Source: a virus. Taken from it: DNA of 38,594 bases. The notes under the pieces are model-generated. The model saw only the letters and a list, made by a program, of their open reading frames with translations, made no database searches and was not told where the DNA came from. The translations under genes were made by a program, and so were the position numbers. The stretch's first letter is position 1. The number at the start of each line of letters is the position of its first letter. The stretch spans positions 1 through 38,594 of the IMG/VR virus record IMGVR_UViG_3300027759_003481, one strand, 5' to 3'. Shown piece by piece: positions 23,075-31,001 of the stretch.

Positions 23075-24144
23075 CAGATTAAATCAAAAATTTGAGCAAC
23101 TGATTCTTTATTTTTCTGTTGACATCGATCAAAAAAATTATTGGACAAAATATAATTTTGATTGTATTGGGTGCTTTCTTGTGTCTTGCTTAGTAATTGT
23201 TCCACACTGTATTGATTTAAATTATCAATTAGATTGATAATACTTTCGGTTCTGGATAAATTACCAGAATCCAGATCCCAAGAGGTATCAAAATCATAAT
23301 CAAACTGTAACCCTAATGTTTCCAACGTGCGATAAGTTTCAAATTGGCCAACGGGCACAAATGCTGTACCACCTAACAAACATTTTAAAGTTTTTTCGGT
23401 TAAAAAAGGCCCTGGCCAGATGTATTGTTGCTCATTTTCAAACATACCACTATAGTGAAAACTTTCGTTAGTAAAATGCACCGCACAGTCTTGATACAAA
23501 GGTTGCCAAGGAGTTCCGGTTATACTTTGTGTGTTTTGAGTTGCATTGTCAAAGTTGTCAATTTTTATTTCTTGACCAAGGTATTTTTGTTGAAATAACT
23601 GCATTAGTTGATCTAATTTGACATTACCAGTTGATTGCCATCCATGAACATTTTTTTCCTCTATCCAAGAATTTAAAACAATTAACGATGAATCTTTTGC
23701 GGTTTCTAGTAATTTGGTTGTTATCCATACTTTGCTTTGCGTAACACGATTGCACACCGCACTAAATTTATATTTGGGATTTGTTTTTTCTTTGAAACCA
23801 AACCATTCTTGCATCTTTTGTGTTTGATAATGCCAATAATAAAATGGTAAAAAATACACTCCGGGAATTTTAATATTATAACCTTGCCCGTCGGCTAATA
23901 CAATAATTGGCCCTGTGACCTGTTGTTTTTTAAGCCAGGGCATGTTAATCACTTCTAAATGAAAACTTACAATGTAATAATCATATCCAGACGGAAGATC
24001 ATGATTACCCCAATTTTGAAATAGGGCAAAATAGATTTTTTTGTCGGGTAATTTTTTAATCCATTCATAACCAGAATGTATTTGAATTTTTTCTTTTGTT
24101 CCTGAGCACGACATTGGAACCAACATATTGTCATCAGTTATCAT
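23071..24144 (-). CDS. Putative glycosyltransferase-like protein (GT10/exostosin-like C-terminus)
   Basis: This 357-residue protein is not clearly in one family. The middle has KYKFSAVCNRVTQSKVWI, as in proteins where an R/K pair binds the nucleotide sugar. The C-terminal third has GPFLTEKTLKCLLGGTAFVP followed by VGQFETYRTL, a T-E-K-x-x-x-x-x-x-x-G-x-x-P pattern typical of alpha-1,3-fucosyltransferase-like (GT10) and exostosin-type enzymes. It is cytosolic by sequence. The ATG at 24144 has no strong ribosome site. It is separated from the sugar cassette and lies next to the replication genes, so it might glycosylate DNA (as in T4) or protein instead of a surface glycan. That is an inference from position only. 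Confidence 0.5.
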   Translation of the reverse strand: MITDDNMLVPMSCSGTKEKIQIHSGYEWIKKLPDKKIYFALFQNWGNHDLPSGYDYYIVSFHLEVINMPWLKKQQVTGPIIVLADGQGYNIKIPGVYFLPFYYWHYQTQKMQEWFGFKEKTNPKYKFSAVCNRVTQSKVWITTKLLETAKDSSLIVLNSWIEEKNVHGWQSTGNVKLDQLMQLFQQKYLGQEIKIDNFDNATQNTQSITGTPWQPLYQDCAVHFTNESFHYSGMFENEQQYIWPGPFLTEKTLKCLLGGTAFVPVGQFETYRTLETLGLQFDYDFDTSWDLDSGNLSRTESIINLIDNLNQYSVEQLLSKTQESTQYNQNYILSNNFFDRCQQKNKESVAQIFDLIC

Positions 24145-24242
24145 ACTAATAATTAGCTCACTTTATGGGTCACGGTAGCGAATCGTTAACCAAGGGCAGC
24201 AGCCGCTCACACCAAAACCACAAGGGTCCTAAGGTAGGTGTT
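24145..24242. other. 98-base stretch without a supported gene
   Basis: This is the longest gene-free stretch next to the replication block. It looks richer in G and C than its surroundings and holds short inverted repeats (CCTA/TAGG and GGC/GCC) without a following U run, so I do not call a terminator. On the plus strand a frame opens at 24165 (MGHGSESLTKGSSRSHQN) but has no ribosome site and runs antisense into the next small gene. No promoter is evident. Confidence 0.4.
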
Positions 24243-24386
24243 CTATTCTTTTGGAGGACAACAGTAAGATGGATCACACCAATCTGTTTGGGCAATGTAT
24301 CCAGCGTAGGCCACGCCACAAACATACATAGCCAATGCACAAATAATATTTTTATACAGGGCTGTAGGGGTTCTTTGTAGTGTCAT
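24243..24386 (-). CDS. Small cysteine-tailed membrane protein (47 aa)
   Basis: The ATG at 24386 is chosen because AGAGGA lies eight bases upstream; another ATG at 24392 is too close to it. The 47 residues have a basic N-terminus, a hydrophobic segment (NIICALAMYVCGVAYAGYIA, about 15-33) and a tail with TDWCDPSYCCPPKE. The tail cysteines could bind metal or form disulfides if outside the membrane. The hydrophobic part could also be a cleavable signal peptide, with a possible cut after AYA. No function is recognised. It lies between the deaminase-like gene and the glycosyltransferase-like gene. Confidence 0.5.
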   Translation of the reverse strand: MTLQRTPTALYKNIICALAMYVCGVAYAGYIAQTDWCDPSYCCPPKE

Positions 24387-24423
24387 AACCATCGTCCTCT
24401 GGGTATACTGGATAAGGGTTCAT
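24352..24423 (-). CDS. Possible 23-residue microprotein
   Basis: An ATG at 24423 overlaps the TGA of the deaminase-like gene as ATGA and opens a 23-residue frame rich in Pro, Tyr and Asp (MNPYPVYPEDDGYDTTKNPY). It overlaps the start of the 47-residue gene in another frame. The coupling pattern is the same as at verified junctions in this window, but the frame is so short that chance is a real option. Confidence 0.3.
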   Translation of the reverse strand: MNPYPVYPEDDGYDTTKNPYSPV

Positions 24424-25052
24424 TTTCCATCCACGTGTAATTGACTGCCTTTGTTAAAGCTGGGACTAAATGGACTCTGTGCCACACGCCCACCTTTGCT
24501 TTGACTCCATGCATAACCAGCACGATGACCTGAACAGTCTTTGGTGCAGGTTGATCCTAAGAAACTGAGTTCGTTTAGATCATCTTTTAAAAATGTATCA
24601 GCAAAGGCTTTGCATAATTTTTTAATTTTGGGATTGCGAGTAATTTCTATGTGATACTGTTTACGTATCCGTTCCTGGCTAGGATCTTGATAGCCGGCAT
24701 AAACTTTATGAACACCGACATCGTCAACAAGATCACTACAATTAATGCCCTCACGTTCGTCCATGTCTTGAGTGCATGGACTACAAGTTGTGATAATAAT
24801 GCTACCAGGAGGAATAGAACCAAAGCGGGCATAGTAACTGTCTATGGCTGCACGTTCACCGTGAACACGCTTGCCATCTTTGGTGGGATAATTGATGCCT
24901 ACTACACAATTGTTATCAGGATCTAACACTGCGGCTGCTACCATACCTAGGTCTTGATCTTTTTGTTGGCCTTGAATGACCATTTCGCAAAGACGCACTA
25001 GAATTTGATCTAGTTTATTGTGATTGCTAATTTGAAAATCACTAATTTTCAT
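24420..25052 (-). CDS. Cytidine/nucleotide deaminase-like domain fused to a small phage structural motif
   Basis: The 210 residues contain a zinc deaminase pattern: VHGERAAIDSYYARFG (about 63-78) gives the H-x-E site, and TCSPCTQDMDEREGINC gives the P-C pair with a second Cys 12 positions later, wider than the usual spacing of 2-9. The start, MKISDFQISNHNKL, is loosely like the capsid-targeting peptides of neighbouring genes. After a L-N-E site (DLNELSFLG) comes STCTKDCSGHRAGYAWSQSK, a short basic Cys/His motif I have seen as a recurring module in phage polyproteins. It starts with a TAATG overlap to the giant protein. Substrate may be dCMP, a free base, or nucleic acid; toxin-type deaminases also show variable Cys spacing. 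Confidence 0.6.
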   Translation of the reverse strand: MKISDFQISNHNKLDQILVRLCEMVIQGQQKDQDLGMVAAAVLDPDNNCVVGINYPTKDGKRVHGERAAIDSYYARFGSIPPGSIIITTCSPCTQDMDEREGINCSDLVDDVGVHKVYAGYQDPSQERIRKQYHIEITRNPKIKKLCKAFADTFLKDDLNELSFLGSTCTKDCSGHRAGYAWSQSKGGRVAQSPFSPSFNKGSQLHVDGK

Positions 25053-28000
25053 TAGGCGCCAAGAATTTGTTTTACTTGATTGACATAAGCACTGACATCG
25101 CTGGTGCCAATTTCATCTACATCACCTACATTGTAAGCAACTTCTTCTGCGGCCTGCATGACTTTGTCTGGACCAAACTTCATCAACAGGTCTGTGTGTG
25201 CCACCATGATACGATTGAGAATAGCACGTTCAACTGCTTCGCTGGCAGTGCTAGATTCTTCTTTGACAGCATTTTTTAAGTTACCGTAACGTGCTTCTAA
25301 ATCTTGCAAGGCCTGTTTAATAATTTGTTTGTTAGCTGGATTAGAATCAACTGCCATCATACGGAATAACTTGTCGCGTTGATCAAGATACTCTTTACGG
25401 GTAGTGGGCTCTTTCATTAGGCCTTCGCCTAACTCCATGTCTTTCTTATCTTGGGCTCGCTTTTTAGCGTAGTCAGTTTGTGGATTCCGTGGCTGACGAG
25501 CAACAGGCTTGCCTGCATCTACATCACGCTCACGTTGGCGACGCTTTTGGTAGTCGGTTTGACCTTCTGCCACACCTTGGTCTTTGTGTTTTTTAACATC
25601 GTTGGCAAATTGTTTTTTGGTTGCCTTAACAATGCCACTAAAACGTTTGTCACCACGTTCATAATTGCCTGCTTTGTCTGCGGCGCCAGCATCGAGTGCG
25701 GCAGCTGTTTTATACTGGGCTAACTTTTCATTGCTTAATTCATTCAATGAACCACCTTTTGCTTTGGCAGCCGCTTCGCGCTTTTTGCGAAAGATTTCAC
25801 GGAAGTAATCATCGTCCTCTTCCCGGCTGTAAGGATAGGGATTTTGTTTACCACTGGGTTGTTTGCGTGGGGTATCACCAGGGCGTGGATAATCAATACC
25901 TGGCAAGTCTTCTGGTCTGGCTTCCGCTACACCTTGACTTTCGCTTAGGTCATCATCTGAAAACTCCATATAGTCATTGGGTCCCCAGAGCTTGCCTGTA
26001 CGGCTGTCAACTTCTTGACCTTTGTCATTGTAGTCGCTATGCTCGTAGTAGTCATCACTAGATATAACAACGCCGTTAAACTCTGCATTGTAGTCTATGG
26101 CATACTTGCGAGTAACACCGTCAGGACATAGTATACCACGTTGTAACAAACGCTCTACGTCTTCTTTACTTTTGATACCTTTTTGCAAGCTACCAGTGTT
26201 GAAGGCTCCGTTATACCAGGCACTTGCCAGAGCTTGGAAATAGTTTCCACCTTTTCCACCACCGCCAGCAGGTGCAAACTCGTTTACACTTTCACCACCA
26301 CCACCATCGCCACCACCATCGCCAGACTCTCCGCCCCCATAATATGCATAGCCAGGAAAGAAATAACCCCCCATTGGTTTTGAAGATTTTTTCTTTTTCT
26401 TTTTCTTGCCCTCTGCTACACCTTCATCATACCAATCATTTTCTTCCTCTTGATCAGCATAATCATTATAAGCAACATCACTTAGATGCATACTGTGTTT
26501 GCCGTGATTGTATAAGTCTACAATGACAAATTTACCACTTGGACTGAAATCATAAATTTCTCCAGTCTTGCCTTCAAACTCATTGGGTGCTGTTACAACA
26601 ACAGGATCACCGCGATGTAGGCGTTGGCCTTCGTTGATAGATTCGTCAGTTCCGGTTGGTTGTAACACACCTTTGTTAACCAATTGATTTGCCAACGGTT
26701 TAAAATTTTTGTCAGCAATTGCAGCTTGTGCTCGTCTTACTGCATCATTGCGATATTGATTAATATCAGTTATATTACCTCTAATACTAGGTGCTGGTCC
26801 ACTGTTAATACCTTGAACTCGTCTTGATTGACTTAAACTTTGAGCCATTTGACTAATTGCATTAGATTTTGATTTAAATTTTTGTTCAGGCTCTGCTGGT
26901 GCATCAGCGGTTGGTTGTGTTTGCGCTTGAGCCGGACTCGGTGCATCTGCTGGTGCGTTCGGAAGTAAATCAATTGTACCGGGTTGATTTGTATTGGTGT
27001 TGCTGGATTGAGACTGTCCACTCATTTGGCCAATAGTCTGTGCTAGTTTTGCATTGGTTTTTTCTACGTAGGCCAGCTGTTGCTCAAGTCGATCATTTTC
27101 ATTATCTAAACTGCCGATTTCAGTGCCTTGTTTTTTATCCAAGGCTATCAGTTGTTGTAGCAGTCGATCTTGTTCGGTGTTGGCACCCTTGATTGCAGAC
27201 AATTGTTGTTGACTTCGTTCATTGGAGTCTATTTCGCTTTTGGCCACTGCTTCCACATCACTTTTGGCTGCAGGATATTGAGCACGAAGTTTTTGTAACT
27301 CTCTAGCAACTTTGGTGTCGCCGGCTGTTACATCCGAATTAGAGTCAAACTTTTTTTTTTCTTGCAGCGGCAATTCGCCCTGTGTGGGTATGCCAGGTAG
27401 TTCAGGTTGAACTGCTTGATTCCACCCTAGTCGTTTCAACACAGTTAAGATTTCGTCTGCGCTGGGCAACACACGATAGATAAAATGATTCTTAAGTGAA
27501 TCATTTTCCAAGCTGTCATAGTAGTCGCTGATCAGTTCAAGGCCTTTTTTATCTAAATTAATGTTGTCTTTGGGCTTAGGGAACTCCAATGTGACACTAG
27601 GAAGATTACCCATGTTGGCTCGAACAATACGTTGGAAGTTACCTGCACCGAAAGCTCTAGGTGACTGCTTGTAATCTCCATAGGGATTTTTTTCTTCCGC
27701 CATGCCTTGCTCACCGATTACCTGTGCATCACGGAAGTCTACTGTAACTGTGCGGCCACCGACTAATAAAACTTCTATGCTGTCATCAAAAATATCAATG
27801 ACACGACCTTGTTGACCGTTGTCAAGTTTTACAGTTTGCCCTTTACGGTATCCGTACGGATTGTCTTGGCCTTCTGCCACAGCCTGTTCTACCTTGCTCC
27901 AGCCAATTTGTTTACCATTAGACAGAGATGCAATTATTGGGCCATCGGGCATTTTGGCCTGAAGTAGTTTTACAACAGTAACAGGCCCGCCCTTTGGAAA

Positions 28001-29158
28001 CTTGGCGTTAACTAATGCTAGCCATTGAGATTGTGTGCGACCTTTGGCATCGACGCCAGGGCCTGCGCTCTCTGACACAGCTCGATCTCTGCGGTCCAAT
28101 GATGCTTGGCCCAGCGCAGTTGGTTCTTCTGGTCTGTTACTATAATCCATTTGGGCACCAACTGATGCCGCGAACTGGCTGGCATTTTTTTCAAAACCTT
28201 GTCTTATTTTATCTAGATCACGCTGGGTAATAGTACCAGTCTCTCTATATATTCTACCAGCGGCTTTTGCATAATCAGCACCTGCTCGCACAGCCTTTGC
28301 CATGAGTGCTAGTTCAGCCGGCGTTGCATTCTCCATACCGTCAATGGTCACTGATCCAAATTTGTCGCCAAAAGTTCCCGGTGGCAGATCCTGATCGTAG
28401 TATTGTCTAATACCCGTTTGCTCAGCATTGAAATATTTAAGTGCGTTTCTTACCGTATCAGTTAGACCCAACCCTGACTGAGGCTTGCCAGTTTGTCTGT
28501 TAAATGTGTTTGGGATATTAGATCCAAAGTGCTTTACTTCAAGTTGACTAAGTTGTTTAGCCAATCCTAATCTTTGTTCTGGTGACGCTTTTGATAATTT
28601 CTCTTTGACATGGTTAGACCACTCAGTAAAGTCGTCTGCTTCGTCTTTCCACCCTTCTGCAAATGCCTCTGGTGGGTTTTCTTTCAGCATACGCTCAACT
28701 TGTGCAACCCAACCACTAACATCACTTGATCCAATTTCATCAACATCGCCTACATAGTCAGCAACATTGTCAATAGCCGCACCTACCAACTCAGGACCGT
28801 ATTGTTTTAACAAGTCTGGTCGTTGCATTAAAATGCGACGAGTGATTGCGCTGGCCACAGGACTGTCGTGTTGCTCATCCAACTTGCCTTTGGTTGTGCC
28901 CAAACTTCCTGTAGGGTCCATACCGGTGGCAGGATTAATTTTAAAGTAGCTGTCACGTTCGGCCTTGATCTTTTGAAATTGTTTCTTGAGTCCGGCCAAT
29001 GCCGCAGGATTCTTTTTGTAAGCAGGTTCTTTGGCACGATCCAACAGTTCTAACATTCGCATGTTCAAGTCATCAATGCGACGAGCTTCAAGGTTGTCTA
29101 CTGCACCTTCTTTGAGTTCTTTTTCGTATTTTGTGTTGAATAGGTCTAATGCAAACAT
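25052..29158 (-). CDS. Giant modular phage protein (1368 aa), likely virion/internal polyprotein
   Basis: The 1368 residues are a mosaic without a recognised enzyme. A helical domain near 100-160 (GDVDEIGSSDVSGWVAQVER) recurs at the very C-terminus (GDVDEIGTSDVSAYVNQVKQ). Two KOW-like beta segments (YRKGQTVKLDNGQQGRVIDI; LHRGDPVVVTAPNEFEGKTG) bind RNA or protein in other families. A coiled coil lies around 640-700, followed by Pro/Gln-rich linkers, a seven-lysine tract and a glycine-rich stretch. Many sites read V-A-E-G, I-N-E-G, L-G-E-G or L-N-E, like T4 prohead-protease sites. The start MFALDLFNTKYEKELKEG has AAGGA upstream and a possible cut after ELKE. Length and composition fit a packaged, processed protein; a tail or scaffold role is also possible. 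Confidence 0.65.
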   Translation of the reverse strand: MFALDLFNTKYEKELKEGAVDNLEARRIDDLNMRMLELLDRAKEPAYKKNPAALAGLKKQFQKIKAERDSYFKINPATGMDPTGSLGTTKGKLDEQHDSPVASAITRRILMQRPDLLKQYGPELVGAAIDNVADYVGDVDEIGSSDVSGWVAQVERMLKENPPEAFAEGWKDEADDFTEWSNHVKEKLSKASPEQRLGLAKQLSQLEVKHFGSNIPNTFNRQTGKPQSGLGLTDTVRNALKYFNAEQTGIRQYYDQDLPPGTFGDKFGSVTIDGMENATPAELALMAKAVRAGADYAKAAGRIYRETGTITQRDLDKIRQGFEKNASQFAASVGAQMDYSNRPEEPTALGQASLDRRDRAVSESAGPGVDAKGRTQSQWLALVNAKFPKGGPVTVVKLLQAKMPDGPIIASLSNGKQIGWSKVEQAVAEGQDNPYGYRKGQTVKLDNGQQGRVIDIFDDSIEVLLVGGRTVTVDFRDAQVIGEQGMAEEKNPYGDYKQSPRAFGAGNFQRIVRANMGNLPSVTLEFPKPKDNINLDKKGLELISDYYDSLENDSLKNHFIYRVLPSADEILTVLKRLGWNQAVQPELPGIPTQGELPLQEKKKFDSNSDVTAGDTKVARELQKLRAQYPAAKSDVEAVAKSEIDSNERSQQQLSAIKGANTEQDRLLQQLIALDKKQGTEIGSLDNENDRLEQQLAYVEKTNAKLAQTIGQMSGQSQSSNTNTNQPGTIDLLPNAPADAPSPAQAQTQPTADAPAEPEQKFKSKSNAISQMAQSLSQSRRVQGINSGPAPSIRGNITDINQYRNDAVRRAQAAIADKNFKPLANQLVNKGVLQPTGTDESINEGQRLHRGDPVVVTAPNEFEGKTGEIYDFSPSGKFVIVDLYNHGKHSMHLSDVAYNDYADQEEENDWYDEGVAEGKKKKKKKSSKPMGGYFFPGYAYYGGGESGDGGGDGGGGESVNEFAPAGGGGKGGNYFQALASAWYNGAFNTGSLQKGIKSKEDVERLLQRGILCPDGVTRKYAIDYNAEFNGVVISSDDYYEHSDYNDKGQEVDSRTGKLWGPNDYMEFSDDDLSESQGVAEARPEDLPGIDYPRPGDTPRKQPSGKQNPYPYSREEDDDYFREIFRKKREAAAKAKGGSLNELSNEKLAQYKTAAALDAGAADKAGNYERGDKRFSGIVKATKKQFANDVKKHKDQGVAEGQTDYQKRRQRERDVDAGKPVARQPRNPQTDYAKKRAQDKKDMELGEGLMKEPTTRKEYLDQRDKLFRMMAVDSNPANKQIIKQALQDLEARYGNLKNAVKEESSTASEAVERAILNRIMVAHTDLLMKFGPDKVMQAAEEVAYNVGDVDEIGTSDVSAYVNQVKQILGA

Positions 29159-29168
29159 TTATTTTTCC

Positions 29169-29864
29169 TTATGCTTCGTCAATGTAATCTGCTGAGTCGT
29201 TGATCTTGCGACGACGTGCTGCGAACATTTCCAAGGCCATCTCAGCCTCATCTAAATTTTTAAAACGTGTGGGCAATCGACGATTGCCGTGGCGGATTTC
29301 AAAGCCAGTTTTTTTGTTGCCGTGGACTTCCCATAGGCCACATTCGTTATTAATAGTTTTAATTGCAGCTGATTCTTTCATACTGACACCTTCTTCACCC
29401 GGTGGCTGTTGGGCTGGAATCTCACCACTCAAGGCTGCACCAAGTTCACTGTCAGCTTCTTTGATTTTTTGTTGTTTAGCAACTAAAGCACGGTCCACTG
29501 TGCTTTTTTCTTTTATATCAGTGTCTTCGTGTTTTTTGTCTTTGAGATCTGAATCTTGTCGAATTTCGTCAGTGACCGTTTTTAAATAGTCAGCAAATGA
29601 AGATTTAACTCGATCCAAAACATCTTCACTGGTGATAGCTTCATCCAGCGGTTCTTCGTCATTTTCAACACTTTCTTCAGCACCACCGACTAGTTTGCCA
29701 GCCATGGGATTTTTAGGATCTGTTTTGGCGGTCAGCACTGCTACAGTTTTGGGTTTGAATGTAGGGCCAAGTTGGTTTACACTTCGTTGATTCGTGTTTA
29801 ATCCTTCTTCGATAACACGAAGACGTTCAACAATGGTGTATATACTGTTATGGTCGTGTGCCAT
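29169..29864 (-). CDS. Hypothetical acidic helical protein with cleavage-like sites (231 aa)
   Basis: This 231-residue protein is strongly charged. Its middle (VLDRVKSSFADYLKTVTDEI, then DSDLKDKKHEDTDIKEKSTV) is helical and probably extended. A small C-terminal domain, ECGLWEVHGNKKTGFEIRHG followed by LDEAEMALEMFAARRR, resembles the short W-x-V / A-x-x-A modules found in the larger proteins nearby. VIEEGLN, PLDEAIT and SMKESAA match the L/I/M-x-E processing pattern. It lies between the Dps-like gene and the giant protein, suggesting it is a virion or prohead component. No enzymatic motif is seen. Confidence 0.55.
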   Translation of the reverse strand: MAHDHNSIYTIVERLRVIEEGLNTNQRSVNQLGPTFKPKTVAVLTAKTDPKNPMAGKLVGGAEESVENDEEPLDEAITSEDVLDRVKSSFADYLKTVTDEIRQDSDLKDKKHEDTDIKEKSTVDRALVAKQQKIKEADSELGAALSGEIPAQQPPGEEGVSMKESAAIKTINNECGLWEVHGNKKTGFEIRHGNRRLPTRFKNLDEAEMALEMFAARRRKINDSADYIDEA

Positions 29865-29867
29865 AGA

Positions 29868-30308
29868 TCATGCCCTTGCGTCCTTTAAATAACTCTTTAA
29901 CTGCCACATGTATTTGCCATGACTGCTTTGGCGTTCTGCGGCAAAGTTTGCAACATCTTCACGACCTTCGGCACTGGCAGCATCAAATACTTGCTTGCTC
30001 ATGTCGACCATGGTCTGTGTATCTGCGAGTAATTCTTGTAACATTAATCGGGCACGAGGAACCTTGATTTGGTCCTGTATTTGTGATAATTCTTGGAAAC
30101 GATTCAGGCTTCCTGGGGCATATTCTTCTGTGGTACGGATGTATTCGGCAATAGGATCTACAGCTGAATATGAATCTTCGTAGATGTTGCTGAAAAATTC
30201 ATGCAATTCGCCGAAGTCTGGACCCTCCACGTTCCAATGGAACATGTGGGCCTTCAAGTAATAGGCAAATGTTGAGGCCAAGTAAGTTTTTAACAAATCT
30301 GCTAGCAT
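29868..30308 (-). CDS. Dps/ferritin-like protein
   Basis: The 146 residues form four helices with Dps signatures. KAHMFHWNVEGPDFGELHEFF (about 19-39) contains the two helix-one histidines and the F-x-x-L-H turn, and YSAVDPIAEYIRTTEEYAPGS carries the Asp and Glu of the intersubunit ferroxidase site. Dps proteins form 12-mers that oxidise and store iron, and many bind DNA. The N-terminal basic tail used for DNA binding is absent, though the C-terminus ends KSYLKDARA. The ATG at 30308 overlaps the previous stop as TAATG. In this location, among probable virion proteins, it could protect packaged or injected DNA from peroxide, or act against host Fenton damage. It has no capsid-targeting peptide of its own. 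Confidence 0.8.
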   Translation of the reverse strand: MLADLLKTYLASTFAYYLKAHMFHWNVEGPDFGELHEFFSNIYEDSYSAVDPIAEYIRTTEEYAPGSLNRFQELSQIQDQIKVPRARLMLQELLADTQTMVDMSKQVFDAASAEGREDVANFAAERQSSHGKYMWQLKSYLKDARA

Positions 30309-30514
30309 TATTTCTTCCGTTTATACTTTTTATACTCTGCAGGCGTGTTGGGCGTTGCATCGTCAGTAGTGTATTTAGCGCCAGAAAAGAAAGAACCACC
30401 ATTTCTTGATAGTGTAGTGCCTAGCGGCATACTAACTGTGGCTATGCTGCCGCTGGTAGTGCTGGCCGTACTGGCGCCATCTTCTTGTAAGTTAACGAAC
30501 TCATGCAGTCTCAT
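30308..30514 (-). CDS. Small capsid-targeting-peptide protein (68 aa)
   Basis: This 68-residue protein starts MRLHEFVNLQEDGAS. The first ten residues look like the T4 capsid-targeting peptide (MKTYQEFIAE), ending in N-L-Q-E with the L-x-E cut pattern. The rest is Ser/Thr/Gly-rich and low in structure (STASTTSGSIATVSMPLG), then a basic tail ending KKYKRKK. That fits an internal protein that neutralises DNA charge in the head after the leader is removed. It overlaps the next upstream gene by 14 bases and the Dps gene by TAATG. It is too short for a fold call. Confidence 0.65.
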   Translation of the reverse strand: MRLHEFVNLQEDGASTASTTSGSIATVSMPLGTTLSRNGGSFFSGAKYTTDDATPNTPAEYKKYKRKK

Positions 30515-30794
30515 TATGTATCCTTAAGACATTATTTTTGATTGTACCCGGACCGTAATCCACACGCATATCTGTTACAGTTAACCAGGCCAAGTGCGGT
30601 AGGACCAATTCATGACGTATGGTGTATTCACCTGGTTCGGCTTCAATTTGTAACAGTTCTTCAAGATAATTATCGGTCCAGCGCCAGGTGCGTTCGGCAA
30701 ATAATTCATCGTTGACATAGGTACGATAAATGGGTTGAAAACTTTCCCATTCGCAATCAATATTACACAGCACCCGTATGAATTGTTTGGACAT
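30501..30794 (-). CDS. Hypothetical beta-rich protein (97 aa)
   Basis: This 97-residue protein has alternating residues of a small beta-sandwich: FIRVLCNIDCEWESFQPIYR, then TYVNDELFAERTWRW, then EPGEYTIRHELVLPH and LAWLTVTDMRVDYGPGTI. Small beta proteins of this size in T4-like phages include neck and tail components, but no specific relation is seen. It overlaps the 68-residue gene by 14 bases. The start at 30794 is followed closely upstream by an ACTAAATA sequence, too close to serve as its own promoter. No function is assigned. Confidence 0.55.
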   Translation of the reverse strand: MSKQFIRVLCNIDCEWESFQPIYRTYVNDELFAERTWRWTDNYLEELLQIEAEPGEYTIRHELVLPHLAWLTVTDMRVDYGPGTIKNNVLRIHNETA

Positions 30795-30812
30795 GCTGTA
30801 TTTAGTAGCGTT

Positions 30813-31001
30813 TTATTTGACTTCTTTTACACTGCCAACATGCCATTCTTCTACACCGTATTGTGCCCGCATTAACCTACGTGCTTCTGTGGCATTGGCC
30901 GCAGTTACAGTGACATCAATCCAGCCCACATAGTTGGGCTGTTGTATCCGGACCTGTGCAGTCCATAATTTATACTTGGGGTATATATCTCGGGCTTTCA
31001 T
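30813..31001 (-). CDS. Hypothetical small beta-alpha protein (62 aa)
   Basis: I take the ATG at 31001 because it overlaps the TGA of the upstream gene as ATGA; an alternative ATG at 31013 would add four residues. The 62 residues (MKARDIYPKYKLWTAQVRIQ onward) end with a helix containing ANATEARRLMRAQYG, as in small phage modules that modify or bind structural partners. The pattern beta-beta-alpha with A-x-x-A-R is seen again in the larger proteins nearby (for example the W-x-V modules). No catalytic residues are visible. Confidence 0.55.
   Translation of the reverse strand: MKARDIYPKYKLWTAQVRIQQPNYVGWIDVTVTAANATEARRLMRAQYGVEEWHVGSVKEVK

Noticed and set aside
24165-24380. Plus-strand 71-residue frame as a gene
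   Set aside because: Its second half is antisense to a small minus-strand gene and it lacks a ribosome site; kept only as an observation.
26183-26526. Plus-strand frames rich in His (long H-H-H runs)
   Set aside because: They are the antisense of the lysine- and glycine-rich part of the giant minus-strand protein; composition explains them and no ribosome site is present.
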